The notes: a model not told the origin generated them from the letters alone. Shown: positions 36,107-45,703, numbered from the stretch's first letter. The stretch is DNA of 64,000 nucleotides from Kordiimonadaceae bacterium (GCA_024236295.1 JACKKT010000001.1:248001-312000); one strand, 5' to 3'. Numbers and translations: made by a program.

Positions 36107-36919
36107 ATGTTAAATAAGATCAAAAGTTTTTTTCATGAAAAACCAAAGGAACAAAAACGTGTCCGTAAGTCATTTGCAAAGACTTTAGAGACAAAAAATA
36201 CTGATCAGGATGATCAGGAAATTACAAAAGATGATATCCGACGCGGTAAAGAACTTTTTTGGGGGAGGTATCCGCATTATCCGGAAATGAGTACGGTTTA
36301 TCGAAAGCTGTTTCAGAAATTTGAAATTGATAACAGCAAAAGGATAAAAGTTTACGATTCTTTATGCGGATCTGATATGTGTAATATTGCGGCAGGCAGC
36401 GGTCCTATGGTTGATTATATATGTGATGATGATCATGCACCCTTAGTGTTACAGCAGATTAAAAAACTCGACCTTTCAGATAAAATTGACCGGCTTGTGA
36501 ATTATGAAAAGGGAAATATCTATTTTGCCCATGTCTTTTCATTTTATCCTAAACTTGATCATGAAGACGCCATTGACTGGCAACGTCTGGATGATTGTAC
36601 GGCACCATCCGGTTATGTATTTCTGCCAAAACTGGTTACCAACCCGAAAGACCAGAAAAAGAAGCCATCACAGAAGCTGGCAGATAATATATCCTTTTAT
36701 TTTTATATAGAACTTGATCATACCATGCACTGGATTTCTGTTCTGAACAGGAAAATCGAAACACTTAAGAAAGAAACTCCGCCGGGACTTTCGACGGCCA
36801 ATAATAATGTTATTAAAATTTTCCGTGCCGAGGTTACCAAATGGGCGTCGCTTTTAAAGCAGTTAAAATCTAACGAAATCAGGATCGTCACCAGCATTTA
36901 TAAGCATGATGATGAGTAG
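36107..36919 (+). CDS. Hypothetical protein, weakly methyltransferase-like
   Basis: 270 residues, with a highly charged N-terminal 45 residues (FFHEKPKEQKRVRKSF...) and no signal peptide. The centre contains a pattern that vaguely recalls a SAM-methyltransferase core (RIKVYDSLCGSDMCNIAAGSG, then DYICDDDHAP), but the Gly-rich loop is not convincing. The C-terminal part is helical with many Lys/Glu. I do not recognise the family. It lies between tRNA-Asn and the convergent superoxide dismutase gene. Confidence 0.6.
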   Translation: MLNKIKSFFHEKPKEQKRVRKSFAKTLETKNTDQDDQEITKDDIRRGKELFWGRYPHYPEMSTVYRKLFQKFEIDNSKRIKVYDSLCGSDMCNIAAGSGPMVDYICDDDHAPLVLQQIKKLDLSDKIDRLVNYEKGNIYFAHVFSFYPKLDHEDAIDWQRLDDCTAPSGYVFLPKLVTNPKDQKKKPSQKLADNISFYFYIELDHTMHWISVLNRKIETLKKETPPGLSTANNNVIKIFRAEVTKWASLLKQLKSNEIRIVTSIYKHDDE

Positions 36920-36935
36920 GGGGCATAAACCCCTA
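36917..36935. terminator. Short hairpin between convergent genes
   Basis: TAGGGG pairs with CCCCTA around a 7-base loop and starts on the stop codon of the upstream gene. There is no clear T run on either side, so it is a weak or Rho-assisted terminator at best. Confidence 0.4.
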
Positions 36936-36941
36936 TTCTGA

Positions 36942-37673
36942 TCAGCCGAGAGCCTCATTTAGCCGCTTTTCCGCAGAATTCCAGTCAATATAATCAAAAA
37001 ATTTGGTGATATAGGCACCTTTATTATTCTGATAATCCAGATAATAGCTATGTTCATACATATCAAGCGCGATAATGGGAACGGCATTCCAGAATACACC
37101 GTTTGAATGGCTGTCCGAGACCACATTATAGAGCTTACCACTTATTTTATGGTAACATAACACCGCCCAGCCGTTGGCGGTTGCCGATGCGGCGGCAAAA
37201 TCATTCTGCCATTTATCAAGTGACCCAAAACGGGAATCCAGTGCTGATTTTATTTTACTTCCGGGATTTGAATTTTCTGCGGTCATACCGTCAAAGAACA
37301 CCTCATGAAGCAATGCGCTGTCGCCTTTATCGATTCTTGCGCGCTGCATGGTGGCATAGGCATTGGCATCGCGTTTGCCGCTTTCCAGCATTTCATTAAT
37401 CTGCCGGTCAAGGTCCAGATGGCCGTTAAGGGCACCGCCATAATGCTTTTGATAATGCGGGGCGATCTGCGCGGCGGAAAGAAAGCCTGGAAGCTCGCTA
37501 TAGCGTATTGGTTTCATTTTTCCGGTCTTAAGGCCGCTCATCGCGTCCATGGATGCCATCTGTGCATTGGCACGTGTCGAGATCGCGCCAGCCGCCAGTG
37601 TGGAAGCAGCGGTAGTTGCGGCTAAATTCAAAAATTTTCTTTTGCTGATACTCTGAGTATTTTTAATAATCAT
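36942..37673 (-). CDS. Exported Fe/Mn superoxide dismutase
   Basis: This dismutates superoxide, here probably in the periplasm. 243 residues. A Tat-like signal (SKRKFLNLAATTAAS, with KR rather than RR, then ANA) precedes the SOD fold. The four metal ligands are in place: H73 (APHYQKHY), H123 (LLHEVFF), D204 and H208 (DMYEHSYYLDYQN). The usual Trp of the WEHAYY motif is Tyr206. H189 (SDSHSNG) falls where mycobacterial FeSOD has its active-site His instead of Gln. CAGGAGC gives a good ribosome-binding site. A single-gene unit. Confidence 0.88.
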   Translation of the reverse strand: MIIKNTQSISKRKFLNLAATTAASTLAAGAISTRANAQMASMDAMSGLKTGKMKPIRYSELPGFLSAAQIAPHYQKHYGGALNGHLDLDRQINEMLESGKRDANAYATMQRARIDKGDSALLHEVFFDGMTAENSNPGSKIKSALDSRFGSLDKWQNDFAAASATANGWAVLCYHKISGKLYNVVSDSHSNGVFWNAVPIIALDMYEHSYYLDYQNNKGAYITKFFDYIDWNSAEKRLNEALG

Positions 37674-37829
37674 GATAAAGCTCCTGTAGCTTTGGTGCGG
37701 AGAGTTGCATTATACTTCATAGAGATGCAAATAACCACACCGCATATTAATCAATAAAAATTTACCATAATATATATTATGCGAATTGTTTATATTTGGA
37801 TCAAGTATGCCCTCTCTATACTTTTTTGA

Positions 37830-39398
37830 TTATAAAGTTATCCAATTTCCTGGTTCACCGCTCTTAGTACATAAAAAACCAAAAGATCTGTTTCCACCAT
37901 TTGTATTCCACAAAATTTGTCCTTTTCTCCAGTACCCACCTTCCGGAATGGATGAAGCCGCATCACGCATGGCACCTTCTAGGAAAGTTGCTTCTCTGGC
38001 ATAAGGACCTATGTTTGTTTGCCAAACGGCGCCTTTAATGCGCAGATTATTATATTGTGAACCTATTCTGCATTGGGCTTTTGGGTGTTGATCTCCTGCT
38101 GCAGTTTCAAAATAAATATCAAGATTTTCAATAATACTTTCTTTGTCTGGTCTGGGTATTTTGCAGGAAAAAATAGTTGAAGACGTGATGGTATCATGAA
38201 TGTCTCTGATTCTGATGGTACTTGGCCCTATCGTGTATTGTTTTACACCCGTAATATCAAACCATGCATTTAAGGTTGGCATCAGTTTATTATCATAATC
38301 CAGTATGATATTTATATGATCAATCTGTAAAAATTCAGTGTTTGCATTATTAACATTTATGACACCATTGGCAGACTTTAAATGTCCTTTAATTGTTCCT
38401 ATCCATACGGATCCGATTGATTTTGCATTTGAACGGGTCAGTACAGGTTTCATGCACGTATTACCTGTACCTCCATCAGTTATACATATCTCTCCAACAT
38501 TTACTTTATTGGCTGAGCCTAATTCCAGGGCACCAATACACCTGCCAATCACTGTAATTATGCCAATATTATGATCGCCTCCATGGGCTACATACGCTTC
38601 TTCAATACCTTCATAAATAAAGCTGTCTATGTAATTATCACCACCCAATCCATAAACGCCGTTGTCTGTCATATTGCGACTTCTAAGTTTACCAATAAAC
38701 GTTTTCCCGGTTGACTTTCCAAAGGCAACTGCACAAGCCCCCTTCTCGCAGTAAATATCATTAATTGATGTATTATCAGAATTGCCAACAATTCCAATAG
38801 CTTGCGGAAAAGAGCCATTTGATTTGCCCGTATTGTTGGTGTTATATGTCCTCACTCTCTCAAGATGAAAATTATTTGCATTGACACGTAGCCCATAAAT
38901 TGATGTTGAGCTTGATGGGGAAGCTGTTATGTTTTCTATTAGTATAGAATGTCCACTTATATCATTTTTCATTATAGATACGCCTGTACAGTCGCTTGAA
39001 TTGCCATCAACATGAAGGTCACCAAAATTTGAAGAAACTTTCAGGCAGGTTTCATTTTGCTGGCCAATAAAGATCAGCCTTCCTTGTCCAATCATCGTAA
39101 GATAATTGTTGGCAGTAATGCCCGTTACTGCATAAGGTCTCTCAATTAAACAAGGGCCATCATTCAAAGCTGCCTGTACGTGTCTGGTATCATCTGCTTT
39201 GCCGTCTCCAACAGCGCCATAATCTAGGGGGGTTTTTATCAACCTATTGAATTCCTGAGTGTTTACGGCTGTGTTTTGACTGGCCTCGCTTGAAGCATTG
39301 CCTGACACAATTCCAGTTAGTCCTAACAATGAAGCACTTGCTGTTTTAAATATATCTCTTCTGATAATTTTTGGAGGATATGTAAATTTATTGGGCAT
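37830..39398 (-). CDS. Tat-exported right-handed beta-helix (pectate-lyase-like) protein
   Basis: 522 residues. An N-terminal twin-arginine signal (IIRRDIFKTASASLLGLTGIVSG) is followed by the opening signature of pectate-lyase-superfamily/tailspike helices (LDYGAVGDGKADDTRHVQAAL). A long run of short beta-strand repeats follows (about 100-430), and a C-terminal extension ends RSFGFLCTKSGEPGNWITL, resembling carbohydrate-interacting caps. No catalytic residues can be assigned. It may be a polysaccharide lyase or hydrolase, or an adhesin. It is isolated, with AT-rich flanks. Confidence 0.8.
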   Translation of the reverse strand: MPNKFTYPPKIIRRDIFKTASASLLGLTGIVSGNASSEASQNTAVNTQEFNRLIKTPLDYGAVGDGKADDTRHVQAALNDGPCLIERPYAVTGITANNYLTMIGQGRLIFIGQQNETCLKVSSNFGDLHVDGNSSDCTGVSIMKNDISGHSILIENITASPSSSTSIYGLRVNANNFHLERVRTYNTNNTGKSNGSFPQAIGIVGNSDNTSINDIYCEKGACAVAFGKSTGKTFIGKLRSRNMTDNGVYGLGGDNYIDSFIYEGIEEAYVAHGGDHNIGIITVIGRCIGALELGSANKVNVGEICITDGGTGNTCMKPVLTRSNAKSIGSVWIGTIKGHLKSANGVINVNNANTEFLQIDHINIILDYDNKLMPTLNAWFDITGVKQYTIGPSTIRIRDIHDTITSSTIFSCKIPRPDKESIIENLDIYFETAAGDQHPKAQCRIGSQYNNLRIKGAVWQTNIGPYAREATFLEGAMRDAASSIPEGGYWRKGQILWNTNGGNRSFGFLCTKSGEPGNWITL

Positions 39399-39635
39399 TA
39401 TCTTGTTCCATATTACTTTATAGAAACTTTAACATTTCGATAGTTTTGAAATAAGCTATTAAAAACCACATGTAGTTATTAATTTATTAAACTTATAAAA
39501 GCGACCAAAGAATAGTGTTAATCACTGTATTATTATTTGTATAAATATCTGATAAATATCAGGAGGTTTGATAGTATTGCCTCTATTTTATAAGCATCAA
39601 TAATCATTAATCTGACTATTAGAACAATGATAACT

Positions 39636-39860
39636 TCACTCATAATCATGTTTGAGTTTGTGGCTGTCGGTTTGGGTTTTTGAGTGACGTTTGATCCAGA
39701 CATAGCGTTTCTTCCAGAGTCCGCAGACGCGCTTTTTCTTTTTCTCTTCAGCGGAAATCTGTCTGCCAAGGCATTTACCATTCTTAAGCCTGATGCAGTT
39801 TGAGCATTTTACACCAATTCGGCCATTTATATAGCCAAGTAAGGCCAATAGTGATTGCAT
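39636..39860 (-). CDS. Small Cys-containing basic protein
   Basis: 74 residues, strongly basic, with three Cys in its first half (CSNCIRLKNGKCLGRQ) and one in VCGLWKKR, possibly a small zinc-binding protein. The ATG is preceded by AAGGGGAG at a good spacing, which is the main reason to accept it. The tail (HSKTQTDSHKLKHD) is unremarkable. I know no family. An overlapping ORF in another frame (39533-39781) has no such start signal. Confidence 0.45.
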   Translation of the reverse strand: MQSLLALLGYINGRIGVKCSNCIRLKNGKCLGRQISAEEKKKKRVCGLWKKRYVWIKRHSKTQTDSHKLKHDYE

Positions 39861-40067
39861 CACTCTCCCCTTGTGTTTCGATTTTATCTATAACACAAAT
39901 GAGCTGCGTAATACATGGTTAATATGAGTATTAAAAAATCGCAATTTCGGAAAAATAAACAAGCAGACCTTCTGCAATAAAATCATCTGGTCTACTTGTT
40001 AATTATGGTATTTTGAAATTAATAAAATCTTTATTTATCAATAAGTAGTTTAACCTAGTTAAAGTTT

Positions 40068-40475
40068 TTATTTAAGTGGAGAAAAGCCGGTTGGACTTAA
40101 AAAGACCACGACAGGAGCGGAATCCAGCAGTTGCCCGTCCTTATTTTTGCTTTCCTCGGCCACTTTTTTCCATTCGGGATCATCAAAAAATCCTTTCCAG
40201 GATTGTGCGGCGCTTTCCCGGCTTTTATGCTTGAGAATATAAACTAATGTATTTGGCTGATCTTGCGCCACAAAATAGCCGACGGATTCCATTCCATGCT
40301 TGTTAAAAAGGGCTACTTCATAGTCTTTAAAGCGGGTCAAAAGCGGTTCAAGCTTACCTTCATGGGTATGATAGGTGCGAAGTTCATAAACGCCGCCCAT
40401 ATCCTGCGCCTGTGCAGAGGTAAATTGAAAAGTTGCCAATATGACAAATGCACTAAGTAATTTTATTAGTTTCAT
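40068..40475 (-). CDS. Exported NIPSNAP-family protein
   Basis: 135 residues: signal peptide ending SAQA, then a dimeric alpha-beta barrel of the NIPSNAP type (YELRTYHTHEGKLEPLLTRFKDY, GYFVAQDQPNTLVYILKHKS). The C-terminal stretch has a Trp and PEWKKVAEES as is typical. Family members bind or process small molecules; the role here is unknown. A very strong ribosome-binding site (GAGGAGGGA). It lies 15 bp downstream of the CocE-type hydrolase gene on the same strand and is likely co-transcribed. Confidence 0.88.
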   Translation of the reverse strand: MKLIKLLSAFVILATFQFTSAQAQDMGGVYELRTYHTHEGKLEPLLTRFKDYEVALFNKHGMESVGYFVAQDQPNTLVYILKHKSRESAAQSWKGFFDDPEWKKVAEESKNKDGQLLDSAPVVVFLSPTGFSPLK

Positions 40476-40490
40476 TAATATGTCCCTCCT

Positions 40491-42368
40491 CTAATTTGGA
40501 ATACGGCCGATTGTCACACTGGATGGATAATCGGGTGAATGAAGTATTTTATGGGTCGCCTTGACATAATCCTCGTCCTTGGCCTGATAAATATTCATAA
40601 ATTTCTGCGGGTTTCTGTCCGCCAGCGGAAACCATGAACTTTGTACCTGGATCATGATCCGGTGGCCCTGTTTGAAAGTGTGTGAAATATCGGGCATTTT
40701 ATATTTGATATTGGTGACTTCACCGGGCACAAAGGCTTCCGGTTTATCAAAGCCGTTTCTGTATTTGCCGCGGAAAATGTCCCCACGGACCATCATCTGA
40801 TAGCCGCCCATGGGAACGTCCATATATTTATTGTCATGCTCCGGGAAATCATCCGGGAACACATCAATAACTTTGACGACAAAATCAGCGTCCGTACCTG
40901 TTGTGGTGACAAATAGATCGGCATAAACAGGACCGGAAAGTACCATATCTTCTGTCAGTATGTCGGACTGATAAACCATCACATCAGGCCGTCCAGCGAC
41001 AAAACGCTGATCTTCAACCATATATTCCCGTGAGCGGCCATTGGTAATGGCGCGGGTATAAGGAACCGGATTGGCAGGGTCACTGACATATTCATCCGCC
41101 CCGTCTGTGGCCGGTTTCATGTTGGTCAGGCCGCCTTTATTCTGCAGGTAAAAGGTCAGTGGCTTTGCGTTCGCGGGTGGCCACTGGTCATGTTTGCGCC
41201 ATTCATTTTCCCCGCTGTAAAAGGCCAGTACTTCCGGCAGTTTTGCGTCACCCTCACCTTTCAGATACTGGTTGAAGAATTTAAGGTCGATATTTTCCTT
41301 ATAGTAAGATGATGTTTTGACATCAAATGGCACATTGCCGAGGAAATTACCGTCCGAACGGACCCAGCCACCATGAAACCATGGCCCGCGCACCAGGGTA
41401 TTGGTGGTTTTTGGGTTCTTTTCTTCAATCGAGTGATAAATGGTTGTGCCGCCGTAGCTGTCCTCTGCATCGTATGATCCGATAACGGTCATGACATTGG
41501 CGGTAATGTTATGAAGATGCGAGGCAATCGCCCGGCTTTTCCAATAGTCATCATAATCACTATGCGCCATCAGATCGTTCCAGAACGGGCTTTCACCATG
41601 GAAAATCTTGTCATTGACATTGGAAAGTGCGCCCAATTCAAGGAAGAAACGGTAACTGTCGTCATTGGGAAATTCAAAGCGGTCTCGCTTACTTTCCTTG
41701 GTCGGGTTTTTAGGGCCCTGGTCAAAGCCGCGGAAAAAACGGAAAGCATCCAGCAGGAAGAAGGCCCCATTATGATGAAAATCATCGCCAATGAAAATAT
41801 CGCCCATTGGCGCCTGTGGTGACGCCGCCTTGATCGCGGGATGGGTATCGATAATGCTGGCAGCCGTATAAAAACCGGGATAGGAAATACCGAAAATACC
41901 GACCTTTCCGTTATGGTTTTTGACATTTTTCAGGAGCCATTCAACCGTATCATAGGTATCCGAACTTTCGTCATTCTCGGTGCCTTGCTTATTGTCATTA
42001 TGGGGCGTCATAACCCTATGATCGCCTTCGGACATATTTTTGCCGCGCACATCCTGATAAACGAAAATATATCCATCCTTGGCAAAGCGGTTATCGCCGC
42101 CATTGGGACCAAGATAATCCGGATAATTATTTACCCCGTATGGTGCCAGCGAATATGGTGTTCTTTTCATCAGGATTGGATATTTTTTACTGTCATCCTT
42201 TGGCGTATAGATGGATGTAAAAAGCTTTATGCCATCACGCATGGGAATATAATATTCCTGTTTTGTATAATTGGCTTTAAGATCGTAATCACCGTCAGAA
42301 GCGACAGCAATATTGAAATTCAGCGTCGCAACGGCAAAAAGAATGAATAATTTAAAATATTTTGGCAT
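40491..42368 (-). CDS. CocE/NonD-type exported hydrolase (X-Pro dipeptidyl-peptidase family)
   Basis: A serine hydrolase acting on acyl esters, amides or alpha-amino-acid esters. 625 residues: signal peptide (about 1-24), alpha/beta-hydrolase domain with DVRG (QDVRGKNMSEG) and nucleophile S162 in GISYPGF, a helical cap, and a C-terminal jelly-roll (XPD-C) domain (DLFVTTTGTDADFVVKVIDVFP, then GHRIMIQVQSSWFP). Asp and His complete the triad (YDAEDS and RGPWFHGGW regions). Exported, so likely a scavenging enzyme. Operon with the NIPSNAP gene. Confidence 0.9.
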   Translation of the reverse strand: MPKYFKLFILFAVATLNFNIAVASDGDYDLKANYTKQEYYIPMRDGIKLFTSIYTPKDDSKKYPILMKRTPYSLAPYGVNNYPDYLGPNGGDNRFAKDGYIFVYQDVRGKNMSEGDHRVMTPHNDNKQGTENDESSDTYDTVEWLLKNVKNHNGKVGIFGISYPGFYTAASIIDTHPAIKAASPQAPMGDIFIGDDFHHNGAFFLLDAFRFFRGFDQGPKNPTKESKRDRFEFPNDDSYRFFLELGALSNVNDKIFHGESPFWNDLMAHSDYDDYWKSRAIASHLHNITANVMTVIGSYDAEDSYGGTTIYHSIEEKNPKTTNTLVRGPWFHGGWVRSDGNFLGNVPFDVKTSSYYKENIDLKFFNQYLKGEGDAKLPEVLAFYSGENEWRKHDQWPPANAKPLTFYLQNKGGLTNMKPATDGADEYVSDPANPVPYTRAITNGRSREYMVEDQRFVAGRPDVMVYQSDILTEDMVLSGPVYADLFVTTTGTDADFVVKVIDVFPDDFPEHDNKYMDVPMGGYQMMVRGDIFRGKYRNGFDKPEAFVPGEVTNIKYKMPDISHTFKQGHRIMIQVQSSWFPLADRNPQKFMNIYQAKDEDYVKATHKILHSPDYPSSVTIGRIPN

Positions 42369-42396
42369 TTCCGCCCCCTACTCGTTAAAAGTAAAT

Positions 42397-42421
42397 AACC
42401 CCACACTTTTGGTATGGGGTT
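42397..42421 (-). terminator. Terminator after the downstream-most symporter gene
   Basis: On the minus strand AACCCCA pairs with TGGGGTT (arms 42415-42421 and 42397-42403) with an extended imperfect stem, followed by an A/T-rich run. It ends the symporter transcript before the CocE gene. A T run also follows on the plus strand. Confidence 0.75.
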
Positions 42422-42431
42422 TTATTTTTTA

Positions 42432-43676
42432 TTATACGTTTGGATCGCGTCTGAATTCGGCCCGGTCAATTTCGCCTTCCCAGGTGGCGACGGCGGTACA
42501 GACGGCAAGATCCCCTGTTACATTAACGGTTGTGCGGATCATATCCAGCGGCCGGTCAAATGGCAGCAGGAAACCGACAACAATTGCTGTCTGATCTGCC
42601 GATATACCCATCACACCAAGTACGCCCGCGAGCAGAAACAAGCTGGCTGATGGCACTGCCGCGGTCCCGATTGATGCAATCGTGGTTGTTAGAGCGATTA
42701 ATGCATAATCAACCAAATGAAGATCAATACCGAATGATTGGGCAGTAAAAACAGCAACAACACCAACATAAATAGCTGTACCGTCCATATTGATTGTAGC
42801 GCCCAGGGGGATAACTGATGAAGCAACAGATGACTTGATACCCAGGTTATCTTCAGCCACTGCAATAGTCACCGGCATAGTGGCGCTGCTGGACGATGTG
42901 GAAAAAGCAACCAGCTGGGCATCAATAATATCTTTAAAAAACCTTATTGCCGGAAGACCGAGTACAAAGCGGATCAGGCCGCCATGGGTAAGTATGACAT
43001 GAAGCAGACACCCGACAATGATTGTTGCCGCCAATGGTAAAACATCCAAAAGCGCTGAGGCCCCTTTGGTACCGGCCACGGCGGCGATCAGGGCAAAAAC
43101 GCCAAATGGCGCCACTTCCATGATTAAATGGGTGATTTTTAAAACCACTTCCGCCGCACTATCCATGACGGCGGCCACCGGTTTGGCTTTTTCTTCAGCC
43201 AGCATGATGCCGATACCAAAAATCAGGGCAAAGAAAATAACGGCAAGAATGTCGCCTTCTGCCAGAGCCGCCACCGGATTAGAAGGAATAATATTCATCA
43301 TCCGCTCACCCAGCGGAATAGCGGCTTCCAGATGCTGTGGCTCGCCTCCTGTAATAGAAACGCCATTACCTGGTTGAATGATAGCGGCCAGAAAAAGGCC
43401 TATTGTAATGGCAATCGCTGTGGTGCCGAGATAGAGAGCCATTGTCTTAATACCGATTGAGCCAAGCTTTTTTGGACTGCCCATCGCAACAACACCGGAA
43501 ACAAGGGTAACAAAAATGAGCGGAACAACAATCATTCTGATCAGCTTTATGAAAACATCCCCTATCCATTTAATATTTTCCGCTGCATCACCAATCAAGG
43601 TTCCAACTAATACACCCAGGATGAGCGCGATAAGAATTCTTTTCCAAAGTTTGGTTTCAAACCACTTTCTTAACAT
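42432..43676 (-). CDS. Dicarboxylate/amino-acid:cation symporter (DAACS family), first copy
   Basis: An inner-membrane Na+ or H+ coupled carrier for C4-dicarboxylates or acidic amino acids. 414 residues with the family's serine-rich re-entrant loop (STSSSSATMPVT), the NMDGTAIY motif and the HP2 region (SIGTAAVPSASLF). About eight TM helices. GGAGCAGG precedes the ATG. A second paralogue lies just upstream on the same strand (97 bp apart); the two are clearly diverged, so substrates may differ. Confidence 0.93.
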   Translation of the reverse strand: MLRKWFETKLWKRILIALILGVLVGTLIGDAAENIKWIGDVFIKLIRMIVVPLIFVTLVSGVVAMGSPKKLGSIGIKTMALYLGTTAIAITIGLFLAAIIQPGNGVSITGGEPQHLEAAIPLGERMMNIIPSNPVAALAEGDILAVIFFALIFGIGIMLAEEKAKPVAAVMDSAAEVVLKITHLIMEVAPFGVFALIAAVAGTKGASALLDVLPLAATIIVGCLLHVILTHGGLIRFVLGLPAIRFFKDIIDAQLVAFSTSSSSATMPVTIAVAEDNLGIKSSVASSVIPLGATINMDGTAIYVGVVAVFTAQSFGIDLHLVDYALIALTTTIASIGTAAVPSASLFLLAGVLGVMGISADQTAIVVGFLLPFDRPLDMIRTTVNVTGDLAVCTAVATWEGEIDRAEFRRDPNV

Positions 43677-43773
43677 TTCCTGCTCCGCTATACATTTTTT
43701 AATTATTACTTGATTAAAGACTATATCGTAGAATTTTAAAAGAGGTAATATTTTTTTCTGGCGACCACTTTAG

Positions 43774-44991
43774 TTAATTAAAATAGTTTTTGCCATTCAT
43801 GATCCGGTGAATAACGGCAGCACCGACAAGATCACCCCAGACATTAAGGGTGGTTCTGGCCCGGTCCAAAATCCAGTCAACCGCCAGGATCAGACCAAAA
43901 CCTTCGACCGGAATGCCGACAACGGAAAATAGCATTAATGTCATGACATGTCCTCCCTGTGGGATGCCGGCAGACCCGATAGCGGCCATTGCCGCTGTCA
44001 GGGCAATCAGAAAATGATCACTAAAATCAATATCTATACCATAAACTTGTGCGAGAAAAATAGTCGCAACTCCCTGATAGACGGCGGTACCATTCATATT
44101 GACCGTACTGCCCAGCGGAATGACAAGCCGGATGGGTTCCCTCCCAATCCCACTATTCTCAGCACATTCCATTGATAAAGGTACTGTTGCCGATGAACTT
44201 GAAGTACTCATTGCCGTTATCAGCGCCGGGATCATGTTACGCAAATAGGCCAGCCCCAGGCCGGCAAATAGATAAAGCAGAATAAAAAGCAGAATTGACT
44301 GTATAATCAAACCTATAAAAACAGTCCCCATGTATGAACCAACTGCACTGAAAGTCGCAATGACAGCTTCACCACCACCGGCTTCGGCAATCGGCGTGGC
44401 CACAAGGGCAAAAACACCAAATGGAGAAAGAAACATAACCCAGCCTACAATCACCATCATGATATTATTCAGGCTTTCAAAAAAATCAGTGACAAGCCGA
44501 CCTTTTTCACCAATCACAGTCAAAGCCGCGCCGAAAATCATGGAAAACACAATCAGGGGCAATATTTCAAAATTGGTTGCCGAAGCAATAATATTCGGCG
44601 AAATAAGTGAAAGCAGAACATCACCCATGCTAACGGATTGACTTATATTTATTTCTGCAGTGGCAGAGGTCATATGGAAATCATGACCCGGCTTTAGAAT
44701 TTCGGTAAGCAGCATGCCGACCGTTGCCGAAATCATCATGGTCGCCATAAAATAAATCAAAGTTGCTGATCCCGGAATTCCAAGCTTACGGATATCCCCG
44801 AGAGAGGATATGCCGGAAATGATCGCGGCAATGATCAGCGGCACCACCACCATTTTAAGGGCATTGAGGAAAAGTGTTCCCATCCAGGAAAATTTAAGCG
44901 CAAGCGGCGCCATAAACCAGCCGGCCAGGACACCTAAAATGACGGCAACAACAACTGCATATAAAATAAACAGCGCGTGACTTTTTGACAC
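43774..44991 (-). CDS. Dicarboxylate/amino-acid:cation symporter (DAACS family), second copy
   Basis: 405 residues with the same core signatures: MSTSSSSATVPLS, NMNGTAVYQGV and the HP2-like IGSAGIPQGGHVM. GTG start with GGGGAGAGAG a few bases upstream. It is divergent from the trp cluster and probably co-transcribed with the following DAACS gene. The HP2 sequence (GIPQGG instead of AVPSAS) differs from the neighbour, hinting at a different specificity. Confidence 0.93.
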   Translation of the reverse strand: MSKSHALFILYAVVVAVILGVLAGWFMAPLALKFSWMGTLFLNALKMVVVPLIIAAIISGISSLGDIRKLGIPGSATLIYFMATMMISATVGMLLTEILKPGHDFHMTSATAEINISQSVSMGDVLLSLISPNIIASATNFEILPLIVFSMIFGAALTVIGEKGRLVTDFFESLNNIMMVIVGWVMFLSPFGVFALVATPIAEAGGGEAVIATFSAVGSYMGTVFIGLIIQSILLFILLYLFAGLGLAYLRNMIPALITAMSTSSSSATVPLSMECAENSGIGREPIRLVIPLGSTVNMNGTAVYQGVATIFLAQVYGIDIDFSDHFLIALTAAMAAIGSAGIPQGGHVMTLMLFSVVGIPVEGFGLILAVDWILDRARTTLNVWGDLVGAAVIHRIMNGKNYFN

Positions 44992-45112
44992 AAACTCTCT
45001 CCCCTGTTCTTATGCTTATTGCATTTATTTGGTTTTGTTCCAAATTTATGTTGTACCTTTTGTAGCATCTTTTGTAAAAGGGATGGAAATATTATTAAAG
45101 GGTAGCTTCAAA

Positions 45113-45703
45113 ATGTTTGTGCTGATCGATAATTATGACAGTTTCACATTTAATCTTTATCATTATCTGGGCGAAATCGGTGCCGAGGTTGAGGTTTACC
45201 GCAATGATGAAATTACAGTTGAGCAGCTTAGGGAAAAAAAAGCGGAAGGTATAATCCTCTCCCCTGGTCCCTGTACGCCCGATGATGCCGGAATCTGCAT
45301 GGAAATTATAGCTAAAATGGGGGCGGACACACCAATCCTTGGGGTTTGTCTGGGGCATCAGTCCATCGGTCAGGTCTATGGCGGTAAGGTAATTCGCGCG
45401 CCTTATATGATGCATGGAAAGGTTAGTAAAATTTATCATCAGGGAAAAACTCTGTTCAATGGCCTTGAAAGCCCGTTTGATGCAACACGCTATCATTCAC
45501 TTATAGTTGAGCGGGAAAGCCTGCCTGCTGATCTTGAAATAACAGCAGAAACCGAAGATGGCATTATTATGGGGCTAAGCCATGTTAAATATCCGGTGCA
45601 TGGTGTTCAGTTCCACCCTGAAAGCATAGCGTCCCAGCATGGCCATGATATATTGCGTAATTTTATGGCAATTGCCGATCATTTCAATCGGAAGGCCGCA
45701 TAA
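45113..45703 (+). CDS. trpG: Anthranilate synthase component II (glutamine amidotransferase)
   Basis: This supplies ammonia from glutamine to TrpE. 196 residues of class I amidotransferase: oxyanion stretch SPGPCTPDDAG, nucleophile C79 in GVCLGHQSIGQ, and H168/E170 in HGVQFHPES. The open frame extends upstream to 45029, but the family starts at MFVLIDNYDSF and AAAGGG precedes this ATG. TrpE is not next to it. As in many bacteria the protein could also serve p-aminobenzoate synthesis. Its stop overlaps the trpD ATG by one base. Confidence 0.96.
   Translation: MFVLIDNYDSFTFNLYHYLGEIGAEVEVYRNDEITVEQLREKKAEGIILSPGPCTPDDAGICMEIIAKMGADTPILGVCLGHQSIGQVYGGKVIRAPYMMHGKVSKIYHQGKTLFNGLESPFDATRYHSLIVERESLPADLEITAETEDGIIMGLSHVKYPVHGVQFHPESIASQHGHDILRNFMAIADHFNRKAA

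Noticed and set aside
39533..39781. 82-residue ORF overlapping the small Cys protein
   Set aside because: Different frame, no ribosome-binding site, composition like noise.
45029..45112. N-terminal extension of trpG by 28 residues
   Set aside because: The extra segment is not amidotransferase-like; the family start MFVLIDNYDSF with AAAGGG upstream lies at 45113.
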